DNA from: Undibacterium sp. 5I1
GTDB taxonomy: Bacteria > Pseudomonadota > Gammaproteobacteria > Burkholderiales > Burkholderiaceae_D
Length of the DNA stretch: 64,000 nt
Assembly (NCBI RefSeq): GCF_034314085.1
Contig: NZ_JAVIWI010000001.1
Location: 4,030,001 to 4,094,000, forward strand
Direction: 5' to 3'
Made by a program: the position numbers and the translations under genes
Shown: positions 55,381 to 64,000 of the stretch, one piece after another
Layout: the number at the start of each line of letters is the position of its first letter
Numbering within the stretch: the stretch's first letter is position 1
The notes under the pieces: model-generated
Databases searched by the model: none
What the model saw: only the letters and a program-made list of their open reading frames with translations
Told to the model about the DNA's origin: nothing

Positions 55381-57051
55381 ATGCAGAAATCATCAAGCAA
55401 GCGCAAGCTTAGGCTCGTACTAAATCAATGCGCTTTGGCGGGTGTAGCACTCTCAGCAGTTGCTAGCCACGCGGGCGAAATCAAAGTCGACAATCCAGAC
55501 CTGACGTTAAGATTCGACAACACCGTTAAAGCCAGCACTATCTATCGCCTTAACGATGCTGATTCGATATTGACCAATTCATTTAGTCCGTCTGGTGCGC
55601 CGCAAGCGCTGAACCTGAATGCCGGTGATCAAAACTTTCGCAAACGGGGTTTTGTATCTGAGCGGGTAGATTTGCTCTCTGAATTCGACCTGGTTTTCCA
55701 ACGCAAATACGGATTACGCGTAAGTGCTGCCGCATGGTACGACCAGGCATACAATCGCAAGACAGACGCCCTAAATGATCCCACTGTGGGTCAGGTGCCA
55801 TACAACGAATTCCCAGATTACACACGAAAAATTGCCGGTAGTAAGGCCGAAGTGCTGGATGCTTTTGTATTCGGTAGTACTGACTTAGGCAATGCGGGCA
55901 AGCTCACAGCGCGCCTTGGCCAGCACACCATTTTATATGGCGAAAGCCTGTTCTTTGGCGATAACGGCGTGGCCGCTGCTCAAGGTCCGGTAGACATCAA
56001 TAAATTATTGTCCTCTCCAAATGCGCAATTTAAAGAAATTGCAATGCCCGTTCCTCAGTTGTCTGCTCAATGGCAAATTCAGCCCAATATTAGCTTGGGC
56101 GGATATGTTCAATTTCGCTGGAAAGAGAGCAGAGTTCCGCCATCTGGTAGTTATTTCTCTACCGCGAATGTTCCTTGGAATGCGACTGGTCCCGAGTTCG
56201 TGAATATTCCTGCGTTTGCTGGCCCTGTCGCCGGTAGCTATGTTGCATCGTCGGGTACGAATGTCCGTCCAGGTAATAACGGGCAGTTTGGTTTACAGCT
56301 GAAATGGCGGATTGATGAGACTGATCTGAGTTTTTTCTACGCCAAATATAACGACAAATTTGGCCAGCTGTATTCGCGCCTCAACCCAGGCGCCAAGACG
56401 ACGGATAGCCAGTGGTTTTATGTGTTTGGAAGCGACATCAAAGTTGCGGGTATGAGTGCTTCGCGCTCCATTGGCGATTTCAATGTATCTGCTGAGGCAT
56501 CCGTACGCGACAACATGGCACTGAACGTCAATAACGCGGTGTACTTTGGACCGGCTAACGCGCCGCGTCCGATTAACCCTACGGGTCGTACTGCACACTT
56601 CAATTTGTCTATGTTGGGTAGTTTTGGCGCTAACTTTTTGGCACAAGAAAGCGGTTTGGTTGCTGAGCTTGCCTGGAATCGCGTATTGAGTAAAACCGAT
56701 CCTCAAAATGAGATTGATCAGGGTCGTACTCGTGATGCCAGCATTTTGCAGCTGATCTACACACCTACTTATCGTCAGGTGCTGCCGGGCTTGGATTTGA
56801 GCGTACCCGTTGGTGCTCGCTATTCTCTTGATGGTCGATCCAGCGTGACTGCCTGGGGTGCTAAAGGCACCGGCAACGCAAACATTGGACTGGAAGGTAA
56901 TTACCTTAATACGTGGCAATTCGCGATGAATTACACGCGTTATATCGGTGATAGCAAACCTTACAACGATTACGCTCTCGGTCAATTCAGTGATGGTAAT
57001 CCGCTAGGCGACCGCAACTATATCTCCCTCAGCGTGCGCCGGACTTTCTAA
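55381..57051 (+). CDS. DUF1302 outer-membrane protein
   Basis: 556 aa with a signal peptide (ends about SHAGE). The body is a beta-rich outer-membrane type sequence (LTLRFDNTVKASTIYRLND ... RVDLLSEFDLVFQRKYGLRVSAAAWYDQAYN) ending in the aromatic-terminal NYISLSVRRTF, typical of barrel insertion. DUF1302 members accompany DUF1329, YCF48 and RND genes in clusters for degradation of hydrophobic compounds. GGAG lies before the ATG. Confidence 0.9.
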   Translation: MQKSSSKRKLRLVLNQCALAGVALSAVASHAGEIKVDNPDLTLRFDNTVKASTIYRLNDADSILTNSFSPSGAPQALNLNAGDQNFRKRGFVSERVDLLSEFDLVFQRKYGLRVSAAAWYDQAYNRKTDALNDPTVGQVPYNEFPDYTRKIAGSKAEVLDAFVFGSTDLGNAGKLTARLGQHTILYGESLFFGDNGVAAAQGPVDINKLLSSPNAQFKEIAMPVPQLSAQWQIQPNISLGGYVQFRWKESRVPPSGSYFSTANVPWNATGPEFVNIPAFAGPVAGSYVASSGTNVRPGNNGQFGLQLKWRIDETDLSFFYAKYNDKFGQLYSRLNPGAKTTDSQWFYVFGSDIKVAGMSASRSIGDFNVSAEASVRDNMALNVNNAVYFGPANAPRPINPTGRTAHFNLSMLGSFGANFLAQESGLVAELAWNRVLSKTDPQNEIDQGRTRDASILQLIYTPTYRQVLPGLDLSVPVGARYSLDGRSSVTAWGAKGTGNANIGLEGNYLNTWQFAMNYTRYIGDSKPYNDYALGQFSDGNPLGDRNYISLSVRRTF

Positions 57052-57095
57052 GTCGGTCTACCTTTGCTTTGACTATTAAATAAAGAGACAACATC

Positions 57096-58475
57096 ATGAA
57101 GAAATTCAATCGCAACAATCATCATAATCACATCCTCACCGCCATTATTAGCATGATGATGAGTGCAGTAACTCTGCCCGTCATGGCTGGTGTAACTGCA
57201 GAAGAAGCGACTAAGTTAAAGACCGAATTAACCCCATTCGGCGCTGAAAAAGCTGGCAATAAAGATGGCAGCATCCCGGCCTGGACTGGTGGTATGACGA
57301 CTGCTATTGCAGGCGATAAAGCGGGAGGACGTCGCGGCGATCCGTTTAAGGATGAAAAACCAATCTTCTCAATCAGTGCTAAAAACGCGGATCAATATGC
57401 CGATAAGCTGACTGATGGCGTTAAAGCGCTATTAAAAAAATATCCGGATTACCGGGTGGATGTTTATCCAACGCATCGCACTGCTGCCGCGCCGCAATGG
57501 GTCTATGACAATACATTGAAGAACGCGACACGCGGCAAATTGGTCGGCGATGTTGCGGCTGATGTCGTCGGTGGTATTCCTTTCCCGATTCCTAAAAACG
57601 GTGCAGAAGTGATTTGGAATCATATGCTGCGCTGGCGTGGTACTTCGTTTCAGTCGCAGGTAACACAGTACCAAATTACTGCCGATGGCCGTCCTGTGAT
57701 GACCACGGATGGCATTATTGATTTTCAGATTCCCTACTACTATCCCGAGGCTACTTTAGAATCGTTTGCGATATCGCCCGAGATTCAACTGATCCGATTA
57801 GTCAACGTAGGTCCTCCTATCCGCGCTGGTGAAGCTATTACTGGTCGCGATCAGCTCGACCCTGCTAAAACCCAAGCCTGGGTGTATCTGACGGGGCAGC
57901 GCCGGGTACGTAAGTTACCTAATCCGTGTTGTGACACGCCATCCCCGGTGACCGCAGGTTTAATGAGTTTTGATGAGGTACAGACTTGGTCAGGTAAGTT
58001 GGATCGCTTCGAATTTAAAATCGCCGGTAAGAAAGAAATGTTTGTTCCGTATAACGTGAACAAAATGCTGCAACCGAAGGCCGATGCAGAAGTGCTGAGT
58101 AAGACAGGTGTCAATCCAAGCTACATGCGTTGGGAATTGCATCGGGTATGGGTGATTGATTCGGCGCTACGCGCAGGTCAGCGCCATCCGGCTGCCAAGA
58201 GCCGCTATTACTGTGACGAAGACACCTGGATTTGCGTGCTGGCAGATCGCTTTGATTCAAACGGTCAATTGTGGAAAACAATTTGGTCGGCTAGTTTTGT
58301 TGCGCCAGATTTGCCGGGTAACGTGATTGGTTCTTTCGGCTTCAATGATCTGTTGTCAGGCAACTCCTACGTTGGCGATCTCTATAACAGTAAGTCGGTG
58401 CATTACGCGGTCAAGCCACGCTATTCAGACAGCACCTTCACACCGGATGCGATGGCAAGCGAGAGTGTGCGCTGA
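57096..58475 (+). CDS. DUF1329 periplasmic protein
   Basis: 459 aa with a signal peptide (ends TLPVMAG). The mature part begins VTAEEATKLKTELTPFGAEKAGNKDGSIPAWTGG, the invariable DUF1329 start, and contains DPAKTQAWVYLTGQRRVRKLPNPCCDTP, also family-typical; LolA/OmpW-like beta structure is assumed. It pairs with DUF1302 as in known hydrophobic-substrate clusters. TGATG overlap with the following gene. Confidence 0.92.
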   Translation: MKKFNRNNHHNHILTAIISMMMSAVTLPVMAGVTAEEATKLKTELTPFGAEKAGNKDGSIPAWTGGMTTAIAGDKAGGRRGDPFKDEKPIFSISAKNADQYADKLTDGVKALLKKYPDYRVDVYPTHRTAAAPQWVYDNTLKNATRGKLVGDVAADVVGGIPFPIPKNGAEVIWNHMLRWRGTSFQSQVTQYQITADGRPVMTTDGIIDFQIPYYYPEATLESFAISPEIQLIRLVNVGPPIRAGEAITGRDQLDPAKTQAWVYLTGQRRVRKLPNPCCDTPSPVTAGLMSFDEVQTWSGKLDRFEFKIAGKKEMFVPYNVNKMLQPKADAEVLSKTGVNPSYMRWELHRVWVIDSALRAGQRHPAAKSRYYCDEDTWICVLADRFDSNGQLWKTIWSASFVAPDLPGNVIGSFGFNDLLSGNSYVGDLYNSKSVHYAVKPRYSDSTFTPDAMASESVR

Positions 58476-59551
58476 TGAACTGTTGTAATCGTTATCTGCC
58501 AGCCGTGGCTAAGTCATTCGCACTAAGTCTCATGATAATTACGATATCTGCGCAAGCGACGCCCATTGGTGACGCGCTCGATCGTCCGGCACTCACGTCC
58601 CGCCAGGCAGCAAAGGTCGTACTGCTTAGCGGTGCTCAAGTTGGCGGAAGGTTGGTTGCGGTCGGTGAGCGTGGCGTGATCGTGTTATCTGAGGATGATG
58701 GCGCCACTTGGCGTCAGGTGCCAGCTCCAGTCAGTGTGACATTGACCTCTGTGCGATTTAATGGCTCACATGGGATTGCTGTCGGGCACGGCGGTATTAT
58801 CTTGACCAGTGATGATGCAGGTTCTACTTGGACACGCCAATTTGACGGCCGTCTTGCAGCACAAATGGTACTTGAAACGGCGCAAAAATCTGGTGATCTA
58901 ATTACAGAGAAAATTGCCTTGCGGCTAGTTGCGGATGGTCCTGATAAGCCATTTTTAGATGTATTAGTCATTGGCGCACGTCGCGCAATCGCAGTGGGCG
59001 CGTACGGCTTAATCTTTGCGACTGAGGATGGTGGAAAAACCTGGATTTCACGCATGTCTGCTGCCGATAATCCGCAAGGCTTACACCTTTATGCAGCCCG
59101 TGCGCGAGGCCAGCAAATTGTCATCGCTGGTGAGCAAGGTTTGTTATTACGCTCAATCGATGGTGGCCAGCATTTTGAACGTATCACCACGCCATACAAA
59201 GGTAGTTTTTTTACGCTAGAACTACCAAACGACAATGAGATTGTTGTCGCTGGTTTGCGAGGCAATATCTGGCGCAGTATTGATGCCGGTAGTCAATGGT
59301 CGCAGGTGCCCGTATCAATGCCCGCTTCGATCACAGGATCTGCATTGCGGGCGGATGGTTCCTTAGTCATGGTCAATCAGGCCAGCGTTATTCTACAGGG
59401 GCACGATGGTGTTTTAACACCACTAAAAACGCCGCTTTTACCGCCTTTAAATGCAGTACTTGTACGTCGAGATGGCTCATTACTTTCGCTGACAATGCAA
59501 GGCGCGATTGGCCTAGACTTAGCGTCAGCCGTGGCCGGAGTTAAGCCATGA
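58475..59551 (+). CDS. YCF48-like beta-propeller protein
   Basis: 358 aa with a signal peptide (ends SAQATP). Five or more repeats of the photosystem-stability-factor/BNR type (GVIVLSEDDGATWRQV, GIILTSDDAGSTWTRQ, GLIFATEDGGKTWIS, GLLLRSIDGGQHFER, GNIWRSIDAGSQWSQV) form a propeller. The family member next to RND exporters probably helps assemble or tether the transport machinery. It overlaps the genes on both sides. Confidence 0.9.
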   Translation: MNCCNRYLPAVAKSFALSLMIITISAQATPIGDALDRPALTSRQAAKVVLLSGAQVGGRLVAVGERGVIVLSEDDGATWRQVPAPVSVTLTSVRFNGSHGIAVGHGGIILTSDDAGSTWTRQFDGRLAAQMVLETAQKSGDLITEKIALRLVADGPDKPFLDVLVIGARRAIAVGAYGLIFATEDGGKTWISRMSAADNPQGLHLYAARARGQQIVIAGEQGLLLRSIDGGQHFERITTPYKGSFFTLELPNDNEIVVAGLRGNIWRSIDAGSQWSQVPVSMPASITGSALRADGSLVMVNQASVILQGHDGVLTPLKTPLLPPLNAVLVRRDGSLLSLTMQGAIGLDLASAVAGVKP

Positions 59552-62058
59552 TGCCTTCCTCTCATTCTCCGATCGGGTCGGGGCAGTTGTCTGACTTTGA
59601 TCCCCGGTCTGGTTCGCTGGTCGAGCGTCTTTTGTTTAATCACCGTCTTATTGTAGTTGCAGTATGTGCGCTGATCACGATTTTGCTCGGCTGGCAAGCC
59701 AGCAAACTGGAGCTAAATGCCAGTTTTGAGAAAACTATTCCTGCTCAACATCCGTATATTCGTCATTTACTGGATCACCAGAATGATCTTACCGGGCTGG
59801 GCAATGCTGTCCGTATCGCGGTCGCAAATAACCAGGTAAATGCGCTGGGTAATTTGACCATCTATGACAAAAATTATCTTGAAACTCTACGTCAGTTCAG
59901 CGACGAGGTGTTCTTACTTCCAGGCGTCAACAGAACTCAGATGAAGTCGATATGGACGCCAACCACACGTTGGGTTGGTGTCACTGAGGATGGTCTGGAA
60001 GGGGGGCCAGTCATCCCTGATGCTTATGATGGTTCTGCCCAGTCGCTGCAATTGCTCGCCACAAATATTGCCCGCTCCGGCGAGATCGGTCAGATCGTAG
60101 CGCTGGACGCAAAATCTAGCGTGATCTATGTGCCGCTGCTCAATCAGGATAGCGCAGGGCGACCTCTGGATTACCGTAGTTTTTCTGAAAAGCTCGAAGC
60201 CTTACGCACTAAGTATGAGGCGCGTGGTGTCAAGGTCCATATTACTGGTTTTGCCAAGCTAACTGGCGATTTGATTGAGGGCGTCAAAACGGTACTCGCA
60301 TTCTTTGCGCTGGCGGTATTCATCGCCACCTTAATGGTGTACTGGTACACAAGGTGCATACGTTCCACTTTGCTGGTGGTTGCCGCGTCACTGATTGCTG
60401 TGGTCTGGCAGCTTGGAATGTTGCCTATGCTTGGCTATGTCCTCGATCCGTATTCGATTTTGGTGCCATTTTTAGTCTTCGCTATCGGTATGAGTCATGG
60501 TGCACAAAAAATGAACGGCATCATGCAAGACGTTGGTCGCGGTATGCATAAATTAGTCGCGGCACGCTTTACTTTCCGCCGCTTGTTTTTGGCTGGATTG
60601 ACGGCACTAGTCGCCGATGCGGTGGGATTCGCCGTATTGCTGATGATCGATATTCAGGTAATTCGGGAACTAGCCGTTGCCGCCAGCTTAGGTGTGGCCG
60701 TATTGATTTTTACCAATTTGATTTTGCTGCCGATTTTGCTCAGTTGTAGCGGCGTTAGTGCCAGCGCTTCCGAGCGCAGCTTACGTGCAGAAGCGGGTGA
60801 TGCTGCCGGTGAAGTGAAGCATCCTCTATGGGCGCTATTGGATCGCTTTACGCAACGTCGCTGGGCTACCGGTGCCGTGGTAGTCGCGGTGTTAATGGGC
60901 ATTGGTGGATATGTCGCCAGCACACACTTGAAGATAGGTGATCTTGATTTAGGCGCGCCAGAGTTACGTCCTGATAGCCGCTATAACAAAGACGTTGCAT
61001 TTATGACGTCTGCTTACGGCGCTTCTAGCGACGTGCTGGCAGTAATGGTGAAGACTCCGGAGGGCGCTTGCTCGCAATACCAGGCACTGAATAAAGTAGA
61101 TGCGCTGGAGTGGGAGTTACGTCAGCTAGATGGAGTAGAAAGCACCAATACGTTGGCTTTGCTAAATCGTCGAGTGCTGTCCGGTCTGAATGAAGGCAAT
61201 CCAAAATGGTATGCATTTCTACCCAATCAAGCGATGCTCAATACAGTCACTGCCGGAGCGCCGCGCGGCTTGTATAACGACAGCTGTGGCTTACTCACGA
61301 TGTATGTTTATCTGCGGGATCACCGTGCTGACACATTGACGGCGATAGTCCAGCATGTGGAAGCATTTGCCAAAGAAAACGATACTAACGACACAAAATT
61401 TCTGCTAGCTGCAGGTAGTGCGGGGATAGAAGCTGCGACCAATATTGTTGTACATAATGCGTGGCGTCAAATGCTGCTGTTGGTATATGCCGCAGTGATT
61501 GTGTTGTGCTTTATTACCTTCCGGTCATGGCGGGCGGTGGTGGTCGCGGTACTCCCGTTGATGCTGACCTCGATCTTGGCCGAGGCGCTGATGGTGGCTC
61601 TGGGAATGGGTGTCAAGGTTGCAACGCTGCCGGTGATTGCATTGGGTGTTGGTATCGGTATCGACTATGCGCTGTACATCCTCAGCATTACGCTGGCTCG
61701 GATGCGGGAAGGTCAAAGTCTTTCGGAATCGTACTACCGGGCGCTACTATTTACGGGCAAGGTCGTGATGCTGACGGGGGTTACTCTGGCAATCGGCGTG
61801 GTGACCTGGAGTTTTAGTCCCATCAAATTTCAGGCAGATATGGGTTTGCTACTGGCATTTATGTTTTTATGGAACATGCTCGGCGCATTAGTTTTATTAC
61901 CTGCATTAGCGTACTTTTTATTGCGACCTGTTATGCCATTAGCTGCAGTGGCGCATTCAGCTAATTCAGGAAATTCAGGAAATTCAGTTAACTCATTAAG
62001 CACATCAGCAACACCAATAGCAGCCGACAACTTAACCAATTCTGTTACCGCTTTATAG
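59548..62058 (+). CDS. MMPL-type RND transporter
   Basis: 836 aa. Two large periplasmic loops and about twelve spans in two halves: an N-terminal helix (IVVAVCALITILLGWQASKLE), then a block with IGMSHGAQKMNGI, and a second block (ALGVGIGIDYALYILSITLARM) with the usual D/Y residues of the proton relay. Low-complexity C-terminal tail (NSGNSGNSVNS). Probably moves the hydrophobic substrate or its derivatives with its DUF1302/DUF1329 neighbours. Confidence 0.92.
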   Translation: MMPSSHSPIGSGQLSDFDPRSGSLVERLLFNHRLIVVAVCALITILLGWQASKLELNASFEKTIPAQHPYIRHLLDHQNDLTGLGNAVRIAVANNQVNALGNLTIYDKNYLETLRQFSDEVFLLPGVNRTQMKSIWTPTTRWVGVTEDGLEGGPVIPDAYDGSAQSLQLLATNIARSGEIGQIVALDAKSSVIYVPLLNQDSAGRPLDYRSFSEKLEALRTKYEARGVKVHITGFAKLTGDLIEGVKTVLAFFALAVFIATLMVYWYTRCIRSTLLVVAASLIAVVWQLGMLPMLGYVLDPYSILVPFLVFAIGMSHGAQKMNGIMQDVGRGMHKLVAARFTFRRLFLAGLTALVADAVGFAVLLMIDIQVIRELAVAASLGVAVLIFTNLILLPILLSCSGVSASASERSLRAEAGDAAGEVKHPLWALLDRFTQRRWATGAVVVAVLMGIGGYVASTHLKIGDLDLGAPELRPDSRYNKDVAFMTSAYGASSDVLAVMVKTPEGACSQYQALNKVDALEWELRQLDGVESTNTLALLNRRVLSGLNEGNPKWYAFLPNQAMLNTVTAGAPRGLYNDSCGLLTMYVYLRDHRADTLTAIVQHVEAFAKENDTNDTKFLLAAGSAGIEAATNIVVHNAWRQMLLLVYAAVIVLCFITFRSWRAVVVAVLPLMLTSILAEALMVALGMGVKVATLPVIALGVGIGIDYALYILSITLARMREGQSLSESYYRALLFTGKVVMLTGVTLAIGVVTWSFSPIKFQADMGLLLAFMFLWNMLGALVLLPALAYFLLRPVMPLAAVAHSANSGNSGNSVNSLSTSATPIAADNLTNSVTAL

Positions 62059-62182
62059 TGCTTGATCACGATCTTCTGCTCGTGATCAAGCAAGCGTATT
62101 TCTTTGATGTCTTTGATTTACTTTACTGAAAAAAGTAACTCATCCCAATTTGTACAAGCTTAATTTTAAAGGACTTATCACA

Positions 62183-63187
62183 ATGAATATTATCGGACCA
62201 GACGCTCTTGTTTTTGGTGTTGACGACTTGGCTGCATGTACCCAGTATTTGACGGACTATGGTCTGACACCAGTTGGCGATAACCGTTTTGAAGCGCTGG
62301 ACGGTACTGCAATTATTTTGGCAAACCGGAATGACATATCACTGCCTGCACCGCTACCAACCGCCACTATGCTAAGAAAAACGATTTATGGTGTGACCGA
62401 TCAGGCTTCACTCAATGCGATCGCCGAGGAGCTTGAACGAGATCGTCAGGTACTCAGGCTCGATGATGGCTCGATTGAAGTAGTCGACGATTCTGGTTTT
62501 GCTCTTGGCTTTCAGATTACGGTACGTCGCGCTATCTCGCTGCCGGCAGAGACAGTCAATGCGCCAGGTGCAGTGCCCCAGCGTGCTGTGAATAAAATCG
62601 CATTTGATCCAGACGATCAGCCACGTCCAAGGAGCTTATCGCATGTCGTTTATTTTGTGCCAGACGCAGCTAAAGCAGAGGCTTTTTATGCGCGTATCGG
62701 CTTTGTTTGTACAGACAGCTTTGTTGGCGTAGGTCCATTCTTGCGACCAGCAGGAACGGTAGACCATCACACTCTATTTTTGATTCAGACGCCTCCGTTT
62801 ATGACCGGCTGTGAGCACTTTACTTTTCATATGGGAGGCCCGACCGAGGTCATGCTGGCTGGTACTCGTTTTGTAGAAAAGGGTTATCAGTCGTTTTGGG
62901 GGCCGGGTCGTCATTTGTTTGGATCGAACTGGTTTTGGTACTTCAATAGTCCGCTCGGATGTCATGTTGAATACGATGCAGATATGGATTTGCATGACGA
63001 TCAATGGGTGGCGCGCCAGGCACCGATGGGCGCGGATGGATCGCAGCTATTTTTATTCCAGCATCGTGAAAAATGGGCCCCGGGTGGACCGCCTCCAACT
63101 AAGTTGCCATCAGATACGCCTGCCTTAGATAAAGCTGCTTTAGATACGACACTTTCCGGCGCGCCAATCGTATCAGAGGCGCACTAG
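62183..63187 (+). CDS. Extradiol (VOC superfamily) dioxygenase, FdeC-like
   Basis: 334 aa with two VOC modules (residues 1-130 and 150-300). The Fe(II) triad appears complete: histidine in LSHVVYFVPDA, histidine in DHHTLFLIQ and glutamate in CHVEYDADMDLHDD. It cleaves an aromatic ring next to two hydroxyl groups. ATG 62183 (AAAGGA upstream) gives the natural start MNIIGPDALVFG; an upstream start at 62150 is weaker. Position next to Rieske and FAD monooxygenase genes matches fdeC of naringenin degradation. Confidence 0.85.
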   Translation: MNIIGPDALVFGVDDLAACTQYLTDYGLTPVGDNRFEALDGTAIILANRNDISLPAPLPTATMLRKTIYGVTDQASLNAIAEELERDRQVLRLDDGSIEVVDDSGFALGFQITVRRAISLPAETVNAPGAVPQRAVNKIAFDPDDQPRPRSLSHVVYFVPDAAKAEAFYARIGFVCTDSFVGVGPFLRPAGTVDHHTLFLIQTPPFMTGCEHFTFHMGGPTEVMLAGTRFVEKGYQSFWGPGRHLFGSNWFWYFNSPLGCHVEYDADMDLHDDQWVARQAPMGADGSQLFLFQHREKWAPGGPPPTKLPSDTPALDKAALDTTLSGAPIVSEAH

Positions 63188-63189
63188 CC

Positions 63190-63534
63190 ATGAGCGACGG
63201 CATGTATCTCTGTAATGCAGACGAGGTGATTGAGGGCGCCAGTAAGGGCTTTGTGCAGTTGGGTATTTTTGTACTGCGTTATCAAGGTGAGATACATGCT
63301 TATAGGGACGCGTGTCCGCATTACGGCGATACCCCGCTTGCCTGGCGCAAGGACGAATATTTCAATGCTGATCGCACACGGATCACCTGTGCTGCTCACG
63401 GTGCTCAGTTTGAGCCTGTGACGGGCAAATGTTTATTGGGGCCGTGTCTGGGACAAACCTTGACAAAAGTGCCGCTGACGATACTTGCGAACGGCGATTT
63501 GCGCTGCGCTGATTTGAGTGATAACAGACTCTAA
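63190..63534 (+). CDS. Rieske [2Fe-2S] ferredoxin, FdeD-like
   Basis: 114 aa. Cluster ligands are in CPHYGDTPLAW (C-x-H) and CAAHGAQFEPVTGKC (C-x2-H). As the third cysteine-rich module no flavin domain follows, so it is a stand-alone ferredoxin, electron donor for the oxygenase step. It starts 2 bp after the dioxygenase stop. Confidence 0.92.
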   Translation: MSDGMYLCNADEVIEGASKGFVQLGIFVLRYQGEIHAYRDACPHYGDTPLAWRKDEYFNADRTRITCAAHGAQFEPVTGKCLLGPCLGQTLTKVPLTILANGDLRCADLSDNRL

Positions 63535-63583
63535 CTATCGAAGAATTAGAGATTGAATTAAAGATCAATTAAGGAGTTTTAAA

Positions 63584-64000
63584 ATGACTACAGCTGTACG
63601 TACTGCCCTTGTTATTGGTGGTGGATTTTCTGGAATGGCAGCGGCAATCGAGCTAAGCAAGCGCGGGGTGCAGGTTGATCTGGTTGAAATTGATGCGGAC
63701 TGGCGTTCTTATGGTGCTGGAATCAGCTTGGGCGGCGCCACTCTGCGTGCCTTTGGCACATTGGGAATACTCGATCAGTTTTTACAAGAAGGTTATGGCA
63801 GTGACGGCTTAGATATTTATACAGTGACTGATATGCATGTTGGTCATTTACCTACACCACGTCTTGCCGGGCCAGATGTTCCGGGCGGCGCTGGTATTAT
63901 GCGGCCCGCGCTGGCTAAGTTGATGGCTGCTGCGACTCGACGTGCTGGCGTTAGTGTACGTTTGGGGTGTAGCTTCACATCAATCGAACAAGACCTTGAT
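63584..64000 (+). CDS. FAD-dependent monooxygenase, FdeE-like (cut by window edge)
   Basis: 139 residues are visible. Rossmann motif ALVIGGGFSGMAAAIELSKRG with GxGxxG, then EIDADWRSYGAGISLGGATLRAFGTLGIL and GGAGIMRPALAKLMAAATRRAG. This is the class A flavoprotein aromatic hydroxylase type. In the flavonoid pathway of Herbaspirillum the homologous enzyme hydroxylates the A ring. AAGGAG lies 6 to 10 bp before the ATG. The rest is outside the window. Confidence 0.88.
   Translation, partial: MTTAVRTALVIGGGFSGMAAAIELSKRGVQVDLVEIDADWRSYGAGISLGGATLRAFGTLGILDQFLQEGYGSDGLDIYTVTDMHVGHLPTPRLAGPDVPGGAGIMRPALAKLMAAATRRAGVSVRLGCSFTSIEQDLD

Overview
The window looks like chromosomal DNA of a betaproteobacterium of the order Burkholderiales, most likely the Oxalobacteraceae (Undibacterium/Herbaspirillum type). 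I infer this from the complete aa3 oxidase biogenesis cluster with its DUF2970, twin-transmembrane and small assembly proteins, from the rpoH-ftsX-ftsE-ftsY-rsmD-coaD-ferredoxin gene order, and from the moderate GC content. No rRNA, tRNA or CRISPR array was recognised.

Layout. 1-6 kb: the tail of an unidentified gene, a four-PAS GGDEF/EAL protein, trmL, and a divergent comF/bioC pair. 6.3-15.2 kb: the cytochrome c oxidase block (ctaC, ctaD, a 35-aa assembly protein, ctaG, a DUF2970 protein, ctaE, a twin-transmembrane protein on the opposite strand, SURF1, a SCO-like protein, ctaA, ctaB, SCO1). 15.3-21.2 kb: rpoH with a perfect CIRCE operator, ftsX/ftsE/ftsY, rsmD, coaD and a YfhL-type ferredoxin. 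21.3-38.9 kb: a GGDEF protein, MOSC protein, GlxA-type regulator facing a cysteine hydrolase, ychF, a SnoaL-like protein, a MATE pump, a secreted unknown, a four-gene SPFH/ribbon-helix-helix operon, patatin, pth, uvrA and ssb.

39-46.5 kb is a worn accessory island: an IS21 element without a visible target duplication, a truncated gene followed by an N6-adenine methyltransferase, a HAD phosphatase of the RNA-repair type, a frameshifted membrane protein, an IS3 remnant and a PD-(D/E)XK nuclease.

46.8-54.4 kb holds two convergent redox/lipid units. One is a TetR-controlled molybdopterin oxidoreductase with a ferredoxin-NADP reductase and a 7Fe ferredoxin. Two matching operator-like palindromes sit in front of the two transcription units. 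The other is a four-gene overlapping operon on the minus strand: a small membrane protein, an Lgt paralogue that has lost the Lgt signature residues, a lipoprotein, and a radical SAM enzyme resembling the archaeal/bacterial tetraether (membrane-spanning lipid) synthases. This is the strongest candidate for an undescribed system in the window.

55.4-64 kb is a catabolic operon: DUF1302, DUF1329, YCF48-like and MMPL-type RND proteins (probably handling of a hydrophobic substrate at the envelope), then an extradiol dioxygenase, a Rieske ferredoxin and an FAD monooxygenase in the order I recall for fdeC-fdeD-fdeE of flavonoid degradation in Herbaspirillum seropedicae.

Two families of short dispersed repeats lie between the genes: family A (six copies, 79-81 bp, ATACTCC/GGAGTAT ends and a TTGTCCA...TGGACAA core) and family B (four copies, about 100 bp or shortened, AGGACTTACGCA ends). 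Both look like non-autonomous miniature elements.
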